Part shown: positions 32,760 through 44,169 of the stretch, piece by piece
How positions within the stretch are numbered: position 1 is the first letter of the stretch
Layout of the letters: every line of letters begins with the position of its first letter
Assembly (NCBI RefSeq): GCF_005281345.1
Contig: NZ_SZXJ01000098.1
Location: 124,001 to 188,000, forward strand
Length of the DNA: 64,000 nucleotides
From: Citrobacter sp. wls619
GTDB lineage: Bacteria; Pseudomonadota; Gammaproteobacteria; Enterobacterales; Enterobacteriaceae
Direction of reading: 5' to 3'
Position numbers and translations under genes: made by a program
Notes under the pieces: generated by a model
Told to the model about the DNA's origin: nothing
Databases searched by the model: none
The model's input: the letters and a program-made list of their open reading frames with translations, nothing else

Positions 32760-33419
32760 TCAGGTATTTCTTACCACGACCACATTTCCGTTGGGTTGCT
32801 TGGTCACGGAAATCTGTTCCAGACTGGTCAACGAAAAGTCGACCTCATCCAGACGCGGCGTGTCTGACGGCGCGTTGACCGCGATCACATGACATCCGGC
32901 AGCCAGGCCAGAGAGAACCCCAGCGGGCGCATCTTCAACCACGGTACACTCCTGCGGTGCCAGACCTAGCAGTTGAGCGCCTAACAGATATGCATCGGGC
33001 TCGGGTTTGCCCCTTTTTACCCGCTCAGCAGTGACAAACACTTCAGGCGCGGGAAGACCAGCAACACGATGGCGTGCCCGCGCAACGGGCATGGACCCCG
33101 AGGTCACAATCGCCCAAGGAATACCCGCTTTATTCAAGTGATGGAGTAACTCAATCGCCCCTGGTAGCGCGGTGATTCCATCCGTTTCAGTCGCTTCAAT
33201 ATGCTCCAGACGGGTGAATTCCGCCGCGATCTCCGCGTCAGACTTGCCAGGCATAAAGTGCCGCAAGGAGGTAATTGCCTGCTTGCCGTGAATAAAACCG
33301 AGCACCTCGTCATGATTGAGACCAAAACGATCGGCCCAGTTACACCACGCACGTTCTACTGCGGGTAAGGAATCGACCAGCGTCCCATCCAGATCAAACA
33401 AAAAGCCTTTGCACTGCAC
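32760..33419 (-). CDS. hxpA: HxpA (YfbT), HAD-family hexitol/sugar phosphatase
   Basis: This haloacid-dehalogenase phosphatase has LFDLDGTLVDSL (nucleophile and acid Asp), VTSGSMP (motif II), KRGKPEPDAYLLGA (motif III lysine) and VVEDAPAGVLSG (motif IV). The family enzyme hydrolyses sugar phosphates such as sorbitol- and mannitol-6-phosphate. I start it at a GTG (33419), where GAGGGGG sits five bases upstream and the protein begins like K-12 YfbT. The ATG frames at 33437 and 33458 would run back into yfbU. Predicted length is 219 residues. Confidence 0.92.
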   Translation of the reverse strand: MQCKGFLFDLDGTLVDSLPAVERAWCNWADRFGLNHDEVLGFIHGKQAITSLRHFMPGKSDAEIAAEFTRLEHIEATETDGITALPGAIELLHHLNKAGIPWAIVTSGSMPVARARHRVAGLPAPEVFVTAERVKRGKPEPDAYLLGAQLLGLAPQECTVVEDAPAGVLSGLAAGCHVIAVNAPSDTPRLDEVDFSLTSLEQISVTKQPNGNVVVVRNT

Positions 33420-33429
33420 GCTCGCCCCC

Positions 33430-33986
<557 letters not shown>

Positions 33987-34007
33987 ATATGCGTAATCAG
34001 GGGTCAA

Positions 34008-34463
34008 TTACAAATCATCGAGGAAAGTTTTATCCAGTTGTTTGAAGGCGCGCTTAAGCGTGTCAGCCAGCGCCTGGTAATCCGGCTTCCCTTCAACCGG
34101 CGATAACGCCTGTCCGGCTTCTTGTAATTTTCCCCGAACTTCGTAGAACCAGTTGAGAATCGAAGGCGGCAGTGGCGTAACGGAACGTTTACCCAACCAC
34201 CACATGCCCTGCATTGGCAGGCTTAGCGCAAACAGCGCCGTTGCCACAGCCGGTCCCAACTGACCACCTAACGCAATTTGCCAACATAACGTGAAGACGG
34301 CGATAGGTGGCATAAAGCGAATCGCATAGCGCGTCATGCGGATCACGCGATTCTCAACAAACACAGGCGCCAGGCGCTTTTCCATTGGCCACGTCTTTGC
34401 GTAGTGCTGTCCCCGGCGAAACAAGCTAAAAAAATTGACGGAGCGATTATCCGGTGTCGACAT
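34008..34463 (-). CDS. yfbV: YfbV, UPF0208 inner-membrane protein
   Basis: This 151-residue protein has two membrane segments in the middle ([18 protein letters not shown] and [20 protein letters not shown]) and soluble charged ends. In E. coli it has been linked to insulating the Ter macrodomain from flanking DNA. I start it at [12 protein letters not shown], as in K-12; an 18-codon longer frame exists. It is divergent from ackA across a 339-base region. Confidence 0.93.
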   Translation of the reverse strand: MSTPDNRSVNFFSLFRRGQHYAKTWPMEKRLAPVFVENRVIRMTRYAIRFMPPIAVFTLCWQIALGGQLGPAVATALFALSLPMQGMWWLGKRSVTPLPPSILNWFYEVRGKLQEAGQALSPVEGKPDYQALADTLKRAFKQLDKTFLDDL

Positions 34464-34802
34464 GGCGGTTACCTCAACTTCACATATAAAAATTAAAAAA
34501 TTTGTGCAAAACAACAACTACAAAGGACATCGTTCAAAACATTTTGTCTTTGATACCCACATTCAGGTATCCTGTGCCGGCCTGTAAGGCCTTTAGTCCA
34601 AAATCATTGAGTCGTCAAATTAGCATACAGTATGCCATTGGCTGAAAAATACGCAAAATGGCATAGACTCAAAGGTATTTATTCCATCGTGCCCAAAAAG
34701 ACCCTGGCGCATGATGTTAATCATAAACGTCGGTGTCATCATGCGCTACGCTCTATGACTCCCTGACGTTTTTTTAGCCACGTATCATAAATAGGTACTT
34801 CC
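34464..34802. promoter_or_regulatory. yfbV-ackA divergent regulatory region with two inverted repeats
   Basis: Two perfect inverted repeats stand out in the ackA leader. The first has 34631-34639 (tatgccatt) pairing with 34657-34665. The second has 34707-34716 (gcgcatgatg) pairing with 34737-34746. They could be regulator sites or mRNA leader hairpins. In E. coli, ackA-pta transcription starts in this interval and responds to ArcA and FNR, but I did not find convincing consensus sites for those. Confidence 0.6.
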
Positions 34803-36005
34803 ATGTCGAGTAAGTTAGTACTGGTTCTGAACTGCGGTAGCTCCTCACTGAAATTTGCCATCATCGATGCAGTAAACGGTGAAGAATACCTCTCTGGTTT
34901 AGCCGAATGTTTCCATCTCCCAGAAGCACGTATCAAGTGGAAAATGGACGGCGGTAAACAAGAAGCGGCTTTAGGTGCAGGCGCCGCTCACAGTGAAGCG
35001 CTGAACTTTATCGTTAACACTATTCTGGCACAAAAACCAGAATTGTCCGCGCAATTGACTGCAATTGGTCACCGTATCGTACACGGCGGCGAGAAGTATA
35101 CCAGCTCCGTGGTTATTGACGATTCCGTTATCCAGGGCATCAAAGATTCCGCCTCTTTCGCACCGCTGCACAACCCGGCTCACCTGATCGGTATCGCAGA
35201 AGCGCTGAAATCCTTCCCAAGCCTGAAAGACAAAAACGTGGCTGTGTTCGACACCGCGTTCCATCAGACTATGCCGGAAGAATCTTACCTCTACGCTCTG
35301 CCGTACAGCCTGTACAAAGAGCATGGCGTTCGTCGTTACGGCGCGCACGGTACCAGCCACTTCTTCGTGACTCAGGAAGCGGCAAAAATGCTGAACAAAC
35401 CGGTTGATGAACTGAACATCATCACTTGCCACCTGGGCAACGGCGGTTCTGTTTCTGCAATCCGTAATGGTAAATGTGTTGATACCTCCATGGGTCTGAC
35501 CCCGCTGGAAGGTCTGGTGATGGGTACGCGTTCCGGTGACATCGACCCGGCGATTATCTTCCACCTGCATGACACCCTGGGCATGAGCGTTGACCAGATC
35601 AACAAAATGCTGACCAAAGAGTCTGGCCTGCTGGGTCTAACCGAAGTCACCAGCGATTGCCGTTATGTTGAAGACAACTACACCACCAAAGAAGACGCTA
35701 AACGTGCAATGGACGTTTACTGCCACCGTCTGGCGAAATACATCGGTTCCTACACCGCGCTGATGGATGGCCGTCTGGATGCAGTTGTCTTCACCGGTGG
35801 CATTGGTGAAAACGCAGCGATGGTTCGTGAACTGTCTCTGGGCAAACTGGGCGTTCTGGGCTTCGAAGTTGACCACGAACGTAACCTGGCCGCACGTTTC
35901 GGCAAATCTGGTTTCATCAACAAAGAAGGTACCCGTCCTGCGGTGGTTATCCCAACCAACGAAGAACTGGTTATCGCGCAAGACGCGAGCCGTCTGACTG
36001 CCTGA
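34803..36005 (+). CDS. ackA: AckA, acetate kinase
   Basis: AckA interconverts acetyl phosphate and acetate with ATP. The 400-residue ASKHA-fold protein has the N-terminal [14 protein letters not shown] phosphate loop, the substrate region [35 protein letters not shown] and the catalytic glutamate in [13 protein letters not shown]. Codon use is strongly biased to preferred codons, fitting high expression. It is followed by pta after a 196-base gap holding an ERIC element. Confidence 0.97.
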   Translation: MSSKLVLVLNCGSSSLKFAIIDAVNGEEYLSGLAECFHLPEARIKWKMDGGKQEAALGAGAAHSEALNFIVNTILAQKPELSAQLTAIGHRIVHGGEKYTSSVVIDDSVIQGIKDSASFAPLHNPAHLIGIAEALKSFPSLKDKNVAVFDTAFHQTMPEESYLYALPYSLYKEHGVRRYGAHGTSHFFVTQEAAKMLNKPVDELNIITCHLGNGGSVSAIRNGKCVDTSMGLTPLEGLVMGTRSGDIDPAIIFHLHDTLGMSVDQINKMLTKESGLLGLTEVTSDCRYVEDNYTTKEDAKRAMDVYCHRLAKYIGSYTALMDGRLDAVVFTGGIGENAAMVRELSLGKLGVLGFEVDHERNLAARFGKSGFINKEGTRPAVVIPTNEELVIAQDASRLTA

Positions 36006-36025
36006 TTTAACACCGCCAGCTACAC

Positions 36026-36142
36026 CCTAAATAATTCGAGTTGCAGGAAGGCGGCGACGCAGCAAATCCCCAGGAGCGTACATTAGTACGTGACTGGGGT
36101 GAGCGAGGAAGCCAACGCACATGCAACTTGAAGTATGACGGG
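36026..36142. repeat. ERIC element between ackA and pta
   Basis: aatccccaggagcgtacattagtacgtgactggggtgagcg is a near-consensus ERIC core. The outer arms ttcgagttgcagg and catgcaacttgaa are complementary. It lies inside the ackA-pta operon. Confidence 0.95.
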
Positions 36143-36201
36143 AAGCTGGTGGTGCCGTTTTGTAACCCGCCTAAATTGGCGGTAACGAAAGAGGATAAAC
36201 C

Positions 36202-38343
36202 GTGTCCCGTATTATTATGCTGATCCCTACCGGAACCAGCGTCGGCCTGACCAGCGTCAGCCTTGGCGTGATCCGTGCTATGGAACGCAAAGGCGTTCGT
36301 CTGAGCGTCTTTAAGCCAATCGCTCAACCTCGTGCCGGTGGCGATGCGCCAGACCAGACCACCAGCATCGTGCGTGCTAACTCTTCTCTGCCAGCCGCTG
36401 AGCCGCTGAAGATGAGCCACGTTGAATCTCTGCTGTCCAGCAATCAAAAAGATGTGCTGATGGAAGAGATTATCGCGAACTATCACGCGAACACCAAAGA
36501 TGCTGAAGTTGTGCTGGTTGAAGGCCTGGTCCCAACCCGTAAACATCAGTTCGCCCAGTCTCTGAACTACGAAATCGCGAAAACGCTGAACGCGGAAATC
36601 GTCTTCGTCATGTCTCAGGGCACCGATACTCCGGAACAGCTGAACGAGCGTATTGAACTGACTCGCAGCAGCTTCGGCGGCGCGAAAAATACCAATATCA
36701 CCGGCGTTATCGTTAACAAACTGAACGCACCGGTTGATGAGCAGGGCCGTACCCGCCCGGATCTGTCCGAGATTTTCGACGACTCTTCCAAAGCGAAAGT
36801 GATCAAAGTTGATCCGGCTAAACTGCAAGAATCCAGCCCGCTGCCAGTACTGGGCGCAGTGCCGTGGAGCTTCGATCTGATCGCTACTCGTGCTATCGAT
36901 ATGGCGCGTCACCTGAACGCTACTATCGTTAACGAAGGCGATATCAATACCCGCCGCGTGAAGTCTGTAACGTTCTGCGCACGCAGCATCCCGCACATGC
37001 TGGAACACTTCCGCGCAGGTTCCCTGCTGGTAACTTCCGCCGATCGTCCTGACGTGCTGGTTGCAGCATGCCTGGCGGCAATGAACGGCGTAGAAATCGG
37101 CGCCCTGCTGCTGACCGGCGGCTACGAAATGGACGCGCGCATCAACAAACTGTGCGAACGTGCATTCGAAACTGGCCTGCCGGTATTCATGGTGAACACC
37201 AACACCTGGCAGACCTCTCTGAGCCTGCAGAGCTTCAACCTGGAAGTGCCGGTTGACGATCACGAGCGCATCGAGAAAGTTCAGGAATACGTTGCAAACT
37301 ACATCAACGCTGACTGGATTGAATCTCTGACCGCGACCTCTGAGCGCAGCCGTCGTCTGTCTCCGCCAGCGTTCCGCTATCAGCTGACTGAACTGGCGCG
37401 TAAAGCCGGTAAACGTGTTGTTCTGCCAGAAGGTGACGAACCGCGTACCGTTAAAGCAGCGGCTATCTGTGCTGAACGCGGTATCGCAACCTGCGTACTG
37501 CTGGGTAACCCGGATGAGATCACCCGTGTTGCCGCGTCTCAGGGCGTTGAGCTGGGTGCTGGCGTAGAAATCGTTGACCCGGATGTGGTTCGCGAAAGCT
37601 ATGTTGCTCGCCTGGTCGAACTGCGTAAAAACAAAGGTATGACCGAAACCGTTGCCCGCGAACAGCTGGAAGACAACGTGGTTCTCGGTACTCTGATGCT
37701 GGAACAAGACGATGTTGACGGTCTGGTTTCCGGTGCAGTTCACACCACGGCAAACACCATTCGCCCACCGCTGCAGCTGATTAAAACTGCGCCGGGTAGC
37801 TCTCTGGTGTCTTCTGTGTTCTTCATGCTGCTGCCGGATCAGGTTTATGTTTACGGCGACTGCGCGATCAACCCAGATCCGACCGCAGAACAGCTGGCAG
37901 AAATCGCGATTCAGTCCGCTGATTCCGCGATTGCCTTCGGCATCGAACCACGCGTTGCAATGCTCTCCTACTCCACCGGTACCTCTGGTGCAGGTAGCGA
38001 CGTAGAGAAAGTACGTGAAGCTACGCGTCTGGCGCAGGAAAAACGTCCTGACCTGATGATCGACGGTCCGCTGCAGTACGATGCGGCTGTTATGGCTGAT
38101 GTAGCAAAATCCAAAGCGCCGAACTCTCCGGTTGCAGGTCGCGCTACCGTGTTCATCTTCCCGGATCTGAACACCGGTAACACCACCTACAAAGCGGTAC
38201 AACGTTCTGCTGACCTGATCTCCATCGGGCCGATGCTGCAGGGTATGCGTAAGCCGGTGAACGACCTGTCTCGTGGCGCGCTGGTAGACGATATCGTCTA
38301 CACCATCGCTCTGACCGCGATCCAGTCTTCCCAGCAGCAGTAA
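36202..38343 (+). CDS. pta: Pta, phosphate acetyltransferase
   Basis: Pta converts acetyl-CoA and phosphate to acetyl phosphate. The 713-residue protein is the long enteric form. It has an N-terminal BioD-like P-loop-fold domain ([17 protein letters not shown]), a middle DRTGG domain (about 220-330, regulatory) and a C-terminal PTA_PTB catalytic domain from about 390 ([46 protein letters not shown]). It starts with GTG, preceded by GAGGATAAACC, as in K-12. Codon use is highly biased, like ackA. Confidence 0.97.
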   Translation: MSRIIMLIPTGTSVGLTSVSLGVIRAMERKGVRLSVFKPIAQPRAGGDAPDQTTSIVRANSSLPAAEPLKMSHVESLLSSNQKDVLMEEIIANYHANTKDAEVVLVEGLVPTRKHQFAQSLNYEIAKTLNAEIVFVMSQGTDTPEQLNERIELTRSSFGGAKNTNITGVIVNKLNAPVDEQGRTRPDLSEIFDDSSKAKVIKVDPAKLQESSPLPVLGAVPWSFDLIATRAIDMARHLNATIVNEGDINTRRVKSVTFCARSIPHMLEHFRAGSLLVTSADRPDVLVAACLAAMNGVEIGALLLTGGYEMDARINKLCERAFETGLPVFMVNTNTWQTSLSLQSFNLEVPVDDHERIEKVQEYVANYINADWIESLTATSERSRRLSPPAFRYQLTELARKAGKRVVLPEGDEPRTVKAAAICAERGIATCVLLGNPDEITRVAASQGVELGAGVEIVDPDVVRESYVARLVELRKNKGMTETVAREQLEDNVVLGTLMLEQDDVDGLVSGAVHTTANTIRPPLQLIKTAPGSSLVSSVFFMLLPDQVYVYGDCAINPDPTAEQLAEIAIQSADSAIAFGIEPRVAMLSYSTGTSGAGSDVEKVREATRLAQEKRPDLMIDGPLQYDAAVMADVAKSKAPNSPVAGRATVFIFPDLNTGNTTYKAVQRSADLISIGPMLQGMRKPVNDLSRGALVDDIVYTIALTAIQSSQQQ

Positions 38344-38409
38344 TCTGCTGTGTACGCCGGATGGTGACCTAAACGCGTCCGTTGCGTTCTACATAGCGTG
38401 ATTCTTGAA

Positions 38410-38440
38410 ACCGGAAATAGCTGATATTTCCGGTTTTTTT
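38410..38440 (+). terminator. Intrinsic terminator of the ackA-pta operon
   Basis: The stem accggaaat/atttccggt is followed by TTTTTTT. It lies 67 bases after the pta stop. Confidence 0.93.
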
Positions 38441-38559
38441 ATGCCTGTCCCGTTCATTAACAAATTCTGAAACATTTGCTTAGATGCGCTGCATCAATGA
38501 ATAACTATTCTCCTGTTTGCATACTTAGCCTCTTTGCTTTGCAACAGGGATAGTCCTTC

Positions 38560-40080
38560 ATGTCTGCAGTAACAGAATCACAACCCGCGAAAAAATGGGC
38601 CATGCCCGACACGCTGGTGATTATTTTTTTCGTCGCCATTTTAACCAGTCTGGCAACCTGGGTCGTTCCCGTCGGAATGTTCGACAGCCAGGAAGTGCAG
38701 TACCAGGTTGATGGACAAACCAAAACGCGTAAAGTGGTCGATCCCCACTCTTTTCGTATTCTGACCAACGATGCGGGGGAAGAGCAGTATCATCGGGTTA
38801 AGTTCTTCACCACCGGCGATGAAAGCCCTGGTCTGATGAATTTTCCGTTTGAAGGGTTAACCTCCGGTTCAAAATTTGGCACCGCCGTTGGCATCATTAT
38901 GTTTATGCTGGTGATTGGTGGTGCATTCGGTATCGTAATGCGCACAGGAACCATCGATAACGGCATCCTGGCGCTGATCCGTCATACCCGGGGTAATGAG
39001 GTCCTGTTTATCCCAGTACTGTTTATTCTCTTCTCGTTAGGCGGTGCCGTCTTTGGGATGGGGGAAGAAGCGGTCGCTTTCGCCATTATCATTGCACCGC
39101 TTATGGTGCGGTTAGGTTACGACAGTATCACCACCGTTCTGGTGACCTATATCGCCACCCAAATTGGCTTTGCCAGCTCATGGATGAACCCATTCTGTGT
39201 GGTTGTCGCACAGGGTATTGCGGGTGTCCCTGTACTCTCGGGTTCGGGTCTGCGGATCGTAGTATGGGTTGTGGCGACGATGATCGGCCTGACGTTCACG
39301 CTGGCCTACGCGGCACGCATTAAGAAGAACCCTCTGCTGTCCCGGGTGCATGAATCGGACCGTTTCTTCCGTGAGCAGCAGGACGAGGTCGTCGAGCGAC
39401 GTTTCACGCTGGGTGACTGGCTGGTCCTTTTCGTACTTACTGCGGTAATGATTTGGGTGGTCTGGGGCGTTATCGTCAACGCGTGGTTCATTCCTGAAAT
39501 TGCCAGTCAGTTTTTCACCATGGGGCTGGTGATTGGCATTATCGGGGTTGTTTTTCGACTCAACGGTATGACGGTCAATATCATGGCCTCCTCGTTTACT
39601 GAGGGTGCGCGAATGATGATCGCGCCTGCCCTGTTGGTCGGCTTTGCCAAGGGAATATTGCTGCTGGTTGGTAATGGCGAAGCGGGTGATGCCAGTGTGT
39701 TAAATACCCTGCTGCACAGTATCGCCAACGGTATCAGTGGCCTGGACAACGCGATTGCGGCCTGGTTTATGCTGCTTTTCCAGGCTGTGTTTAACTTCTT
39801 TGTCACGTCTGGATCGGGTCAGGCAGCACTGACTATGCCGCTACTGGCACCACTGGGCGATCTGGTGGGGGTCAACCGTCAGGTCACCGTACTGGCCTTC
39901 CAGTTTGGCGACGGATTCAGTCATATTATCTATCCAACGTCGGCATCCCTGATGGCAACGCTAGGTGTTTGTCGGGTGGATTTTCGTAACTGGCTGAAGG
40001 TCGGCGCCACGCTGTTGGGACTGCTGTTTATTATGTCCAGCGTGGTGGTGATTGGCGCGCAGATAATGGGTTACCACTAA
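38560..40080 (+). CDS. yfcC: YfcC, putative C4-dicarboxylate anaerobic carrier-family transporter
   Basis: This 506-residue inner-membrane protein of the DcuC/YfcC (DUF401-like, AbgT-related) group has about 12 hydrophobic helices. It has a soluble stretch near residues 45-95 and a charged loop near 260-285. Motifs GEEAVAFAIIIAPL and TSGSGQAALTMPLLAPLGDL are typical of the family. In E. coli it is a basic amino-acid or dicarboxylate transporter candidate with effects on acetate metabolism. The substrate is not settled. Confidence 0.92.
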   Translation: MSAVTESQPAKKWAMPDTLVIIFFVAILTSLATWVVPVGMFDSQEVQYQVDGQTKTRKVVDPHSFRILTNDAGEEQYHRVKFFTTGDESPGLMNFPFEGLTSGSKFGTAVGIIMFMLVIGGAFGIVMRTGTIDNGILALIRHTRGNEVLFIPVLFILFSLGGAVFGMGEEAVAFAIIIAPLMVRLGYDSITTVLVTYIATQIGFASSWMNPFCVVVAQGIAGVPVLSGSGLRIVVWVVATMIGLTFTLAYAARIKKNPLLSRVHESDRFFREQQDEVVERRFTLGDWLVLFVLTAVMIWVVWGVIVNAWFIPEIASQFFTMGLVIGIIGVVFRLNGMTVNIMASSFTEGARMMIAPALLVGFAKGILLLVGNGEAGDASVLNTLLHSIANGISGLDNAIAAWFMLLFQAVFNFFVTSGSGQAALTMPLLAPLGDLVGVNRQVTVLAFQFGDGFSHIIYPTSASLMATLGVCRVDFRNWLKVGATLLGLLFIMSSVVVIGAQIMGYH

Positions 40081-40088
40081 AAATGATT

Positions 40089-40130
40089 GCCCGGCCTACA
40101 GGATTTCTCAACGCTGTAGGCCGGATGAGC
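40089..40130. repeat. REP-like palindrome after yfcC
   Basis: gcccggcctacag and ctgtaggccgg form an inverted repeat between the convergent genes yfcC and yfcD, consistent with a BIME half. It may also act as a transcription end for yfcC. Confidence 0.75.
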
Positions 40131-40135
40131 AGTTT

Positions 40136-40690
40136 TTACTCAGCTTCTTCCTGCTTTTCGGCTTTCGCACTTTCATTCTTGGCATTGCGTGTCATCCACA
40201 GCGCCAGTGCTTTCAGTGAGTCCGGTGTAAATTCATCACAGCGCGCGGTAATTTCTTCCGGCGTCAGCCAGCACACTTCACTAATCTCTTCTTCCTGCAG
40301 CGCAAACGGTCCGTGAGACACGCAGCTAAACAGTCCGCCCCAGACGCGACAGTTCTGGTCTTCAAAATAAAACTGACCGTGCTCGGCAAATGGGACGCCG
40401 GCAATGCCCAATTCTTCTTCCGCTTCACGACGCGCGGAGTCCAGAAGCTGTTCATCAGCCTGCACAACCCCCCCCGCGGTAGCATCCAGCATACCGGGCA
40501 TAAAGTCCTTTGTCTCAGTGCGACGTTGAACCAGAATTTTACCCATACCATCATGTACAACAATATACGTTGCACGGTGGCGCAAGCATTGTGCCCGCAT
40601 TTGTTCCCGGCTGGATTGTGCGATGACTTCATTGTCTTCATTCACAATATCCACCCATTCAGTACTTGCCAAACGACGCTGTTCCACCAT
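40136..40690 (-). CDS. yfcD: YfcD, Nudix hydrolase
   Basis: This 184-residue Nudix protein has the box [24 protein letters not shown], which fits GX5EX7REUXEEXGU with the metal-binding glutamates. N-terminal [11 protein letters not shown] resembles the isopentenyl-diphosphate isomerase subgroup, but the substrate is not known. The C terminus (residues 172-184) is Glu/Lys-rich and a little longer than in K-12. Upstream is the 56-base gap to yfcE on the same strand. Confidence 0.93.
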   Translation of the reverse strand: MVEQRRLASTEWVDIVNEDNEVIAQSSREQMRAQCLRHRATYIVVHDGMGKILVQRRTETKDFMPGMLDATAGGVVQADEQLLDSARREAEEELGIAGVPFAEHGQFYFEDQNCRVWGGLFSCVSHGPFALQEEEISEVCWLTPEEITARCDEFTPDSLKALALWMTRNAKNESAKAEKQEEAE

Positions 40691-40746
40691 CAGGAAACCT
40701 TCTTTTTTCTAGCGCTCTTACGGCGCGTTTACGTTTGTGGGGTAAC

Positions 40747-41301
40747 TTACGGATTAATCTCGACCTGCGCAATAATACTTTGATCATTGAGTGCCATCAC
40801 GCTGAGAACATTATCAGCCAGAATCCCATAGCTTGCCGTAAATCCCCCTTTCGGGATGCTTACCGAACCTGGGTTAAATTGGTAGATATCCCCACGTCGC
40901 TCTGCCACCGGCAAATGTGTATGCCCATAAACCAGCACATCGCCGGCGTTGAGCGGTGGTAAGTTATCCGGACCAAAAAGATGTCCGTGCGTCAGAAAGA
41001 GTCGCTGGCTGTCAGTCAGAATTTGCTGCCACGGCGCGGTTATTGGAAAATGCAGGAGCATCTGATCCACTTCGCTGTCGCAATTCCCACGCACCGCAAT
41101 TATCCGCGACGCCTGCTCATTCAAACGCTCGGCGACCTGCGCTGGCGCGTAGCCCTGTGGCAGCGCATTACGCGGCCCATGGTTCAATACATCGCCCAGT
41201 ATCACCAGCCATTGCGCACCGCTTTGGGCAAATCGTTCAAGTACGCATTCCGTAGCCGGCAACGAACCATGAATGTCCGATGCGAACATCAGTTTCATCA
41301 C
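40747..41301 (-). CDS. yfcE: YfcE, metallophosphoesterase (phosphodiesterase)
   Basis: This 184-residue calcineurin-like phosphodiesterase has metal ligands Asp9 and His11 (SDIHGS), Asp37 (GDVLNHGPRN), Asn73 (RGNCDSE), His105, His127 and His129 (YGHTHLP). The K-12 protein has manganese-dependent phosphodiesterase activity on artificial substrates, with an unknown natural substrate. The start is MMKLMF; the second ATG one codon in is equally plausible. Confidence 0.95.
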   Translation of the reverse strand: MMKLMFASDIHGSLPATECVLERFAQSGAQWLVILGDVLNHGPRNALPQGYAPAQVAERLNEQASRIIAVRGNCDSEVDQMLLHFPITAPWQQILTDSQRLFLTHGHLFGPDNLPPLNAGDVLVYGHTHLPVAERRGDIYQFNPGSVSIPKGGFTASYGILADNVLSVMALNDQSIIAQVEINP

Positions 41302-41353
41302 TCACCCCTCGTTGAAAAATACCTTTCAATGATACTGGATTACGCCCCTACTT

Positions 41354-42088
<735 letters not shown>

Positions 42089-42132
42089 CTATACTTGTAG
42101 TGACCCGGTTCATGACAAAACGGACGCTGACA

Positions 42133-42768
42133 ATGATCGACCTCTACTACACGCCATCGCCAAACGGGCACAAAATCACACTGTTTCTCGAAGAGGCACA
42201 GTTAAAATACCGTCTGATTCATGTAGATATCAGCAGAGGCAGCCAGTTCCGCCCTGACTTTTTGCTGATTTCACCAAATAATAAAATTCCGGCCATCATC
42301 GACTGCGCCCCGGAGGATGGTGGAAAACCCATTAGCCTGTTTGAGTCTGGCGAGATTTTACTCTACCTGGCGGAAAAGAGCGGTAAGCTACTCAGCGGCG
42401 AATTACGCGAGCGCCATACCACGCTGCAGTGGCTGTTCTGGCAGGTCAGCGGGCTGGGCCCCATGCTGGGACAAAATCATCACTTCAGCCACTTCGCACC
42501 GCAGACAATCCCCTATGCCATTGAACGGTATCAGGTAGAAACCCAGCGACTGTACAACGTCATGAATAAACGTCTGGAAATATCCCCCTGGCTGGGTGGC
42601 GATCATTACAGCATTGCCGACATTGCCTGCTGGCCGTGGATTAATCTCCACCAGCGCCAGCGTATCGACCTCGACAACTATCCGGCGGTCAATAACTGGT
42701 ACGAACGTATCCGCACTCGTCCCGCAACAGAACGGGCGATGCAGCAAGCGCAGAGCGAGAAAAGTTAA
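42133..42768 (+). CDS. yfcG: YfcG, Nu-class GST / disulfide-bond oxidoreductase
   Basis: This 211-residue protein matches K-12 YfcG, a Nu-class glutathione transferase with glutathione-dependent disulfide reductase activity. The N-terminal motif YTPSPNGHKITLFLEEA holds the active-site region. Asn11 is present, while position 9 is Ser, where I recall Thr in K-12. FESGEILLYLAEKSG is the glutathione gamma-glutamyl site. I start it at MIDLYYT. The gene is divergent from yfcF and ends 54 bases before folX. Confidence 0.93.
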   Translation: MIDLYYTPSPNGHKITLFLEEAQLKYRLIHVDISRGSQFRPDFLLISPNNKIPAIIDCAPEDGGKPISLFESGEILLYLAEKSGKLLSGELRERHTTLQWLFWQVSGLGPMLGQNHHFSHFAPQTIPYAIERYQVETQRLYNVMNKRLEISPWLGGDHYSIADIACWPWINLHQRQRIDLDNYPAVNNWYERIRTRPATERAMQQAQSEKS

Positions 42769-42822
42769 CGCGATTCGGTTCTCGTGTATCATGAAAAGGT
42801 TCATACATGGAGGAAACCTGCA

Positions 42823-43185
42823 ATGTCACAACCTGACGCAATTATTCGTATAAAAAACCTTCGTCTGCGCACTTTTATCGGCATTAAAGAAGAAGAGATC
42901 CTGAACCGACAGGATATCGTCATCAATATTGCCATCCACTATCCCGCAGACAAAGCCCGGACCAGTGAAGATATCAACGACGCGCTGAATTATCGCACCA
43001 TCACCAAGAGCATCATTTCGCACGTTGAGAGTAACCGCTTCTCATTGTTGGAAAAATTAACGCAAGATGTGCTCGATATCGCACGCGAACATCACTGGGT
43101 CACTTATGCTGAAGTGGAGATCGATAAACTTCACGCATTGCGTTACGCCGACTCCGTTTCCATGACATTGAGCTGGCAGCGCTAA
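42823..43185 (+). CDS. folX: FolX, dihydroneopterin triphosphate 2'-epimerase
   Basis: This 120-residue T-fold enzyme, related to FolB, epimerises dihydroneopterin triphosphate to the monapterin form. It has the Glu in [11 protein letters not shown], the [21 protein letters not shown] segment and the end [19 protein letters not shown] as in K-12. A GGAGG ribosome site (ATGGAGGAAACCTGCA) lies just before the ATG at 42823, which decides against the upstream in-frame ATG at 42784. It probably shares a transcript with yfcH, 19 bases downstream. Confidence 0.96.
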   Translation: MSQPDAIIRIKNLRLRTFIGIKEEEILNRQDIVINIAIHYPADKARTSEDINDALNYRTITKSIISHVESNRFSLLEKLTQDVLDIAREHHWVTYAEVEIDKLHALRYADSVSMTLSWQR

Positions 43186-43204
43186 ACGTAACCCGGGAGG
43201 CGAC

Positions 43205-44098
43205 ATGCAGATTCTGATTACCGGCGGTACTGGCCTGATTGGACGTCATTTGATCCCCCGCCTGCTGGAACTGGGGCATCAGATTACCGTAGTGACACGT
43301 ACTCCTGATAAGGCTCGTCAGATTCTGGACTCTCGGGTCACACTATGGAAAGGGCTGGAAGAGCAGCAAAACCTCGATGGTATTGATGCTGTCATCAATC
43401 TTGCCGGAGAGCCTATCGCTGACAAACGCTGGAGCGCGGAGCAAAAAGAGCGTTTGTGCCAGAGCCGCTGGGGGATTACGCAGAAACTGGTCGATTTAAT
43501 CAAGGTCAGCGACACGCCGCCCTCAGTGTTAATCTCCGGTTCCGCTACCGGTTACTACGGCGATTTGGGCGAAGTTGTGGTTACGGAAGAAGAGCCACCG
43601 CATAACGAATTCACCCATAAGTTGTGCGCCCGGTGGGAACAGATCGCCAGCGCTGCGCAAAGCGACAGAACGCGCGTATGTTTGCTGCGTACTGGCGTTG
43701 TATTGGCCTCTACGGGCGGGATCCTCGCTAAGATGGTCCCACCGTTTCGTCTGGGGCTTGGCGGTCCTATCGGCAATGGGCGTCAATACCTGGCCTGGAT
43801 CCATGTTGACGATATGGTCAACGGGATTATCTGGCTGCTGGATAACGATCTGCGCGGTCCCTTCAACATGGTTTCGCCATACCCGGTTCGCAATGAGCAG
43901 TTTGCCCATGCGCTGGGTCATGCCCTGAACCGCCCGGCGATCCTGCGCGTTCCAGCGGCCGCTATGCGGCTGCTGATGGGCGAATCCTCGGTGCTGGTCC
44001 TCGGGGGTCAGCGCGCGTTGCCCAAACGCCTGGAAGCGGCCGGTTTTGCGTTTCGTTGGTACGATTTGGAAGAAGCGCTGGCCGATGTCATCCGATAA
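43205..44098 (+). CDS. yfcH: YfcH, NAD(P)-dependent sugar epimerase-like protein (TIGR01777 family)
   Basis: This 297-residue extended short-chain dehydrogenase-like protein has the dinucleotide-binding N terminus [25 protein letters not shown], followed by [15 protein letters not shown] and a SGSATGYYG segment in the catalytic region. The C-terminal DUF1731 part is present. Homologues are linked to cell-division factor SulA-like proteins by name only. The substrate is unknown. GGGAGG precedes the ATG. Confidence 0.94.
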   Translation: MQILITGGTGLIGRHLIPRLLELGHQITVVTRTPDKARQILDSRVTLWKGLEEQQNLDGIDAVINLAGEPIADKRWSAEQKERLCQSRWGITQKLVDLIKVSDTPPSVLISGSATGYYGDLGEVVVTEEEPPHNEFTHKLCARWEQIASAAQSDRTRVCLLRTGVVLASTGGILAKMVPPFRLGLGGPIGNGRQYLAWIHVDDMVNGIIWLLDNDLRGPFNMVSPYPVRNEQFAHALGHALNRPAILRVPAAAMRLLMGESSVLVLGGQRALPKRLEAAGFAFRWYDLEEALADVIR

Positions 44099-44121
44099 TG
44101 TCTGATATCCCTTCACTGTTG

Positions 44122-44162
44122 CCATTGTGGTGGTATGGTTAAAAAACCGAATACCACGATGG
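44122..44162 (+). other. Hairpin just upstream of the GNAT gene start
   Basis: ccattgtggtggtatggtt pairs with aaccgaataccacgatgg (few mismatches) around an AAAA loop. It ends eight bases before the ATG at 44170, so the RNA could fold over the ribosome site. Confidence 0.5.
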
Positions 44163-44169
44163 CGACGTT

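Noticed and set aside
36007-38202. 731-codon open frame on the minus strand opposite pta
   Set aside because: It mirrors the highly biased codon use of pta (antisense of preferred codons gives few stops). The product resembles nothing known.
38344-38409. Half REP sequence (tacgccggatggtgacc) after pta
   Set aside because: The complementary arm is missing. Too decayed to list as a repeat.
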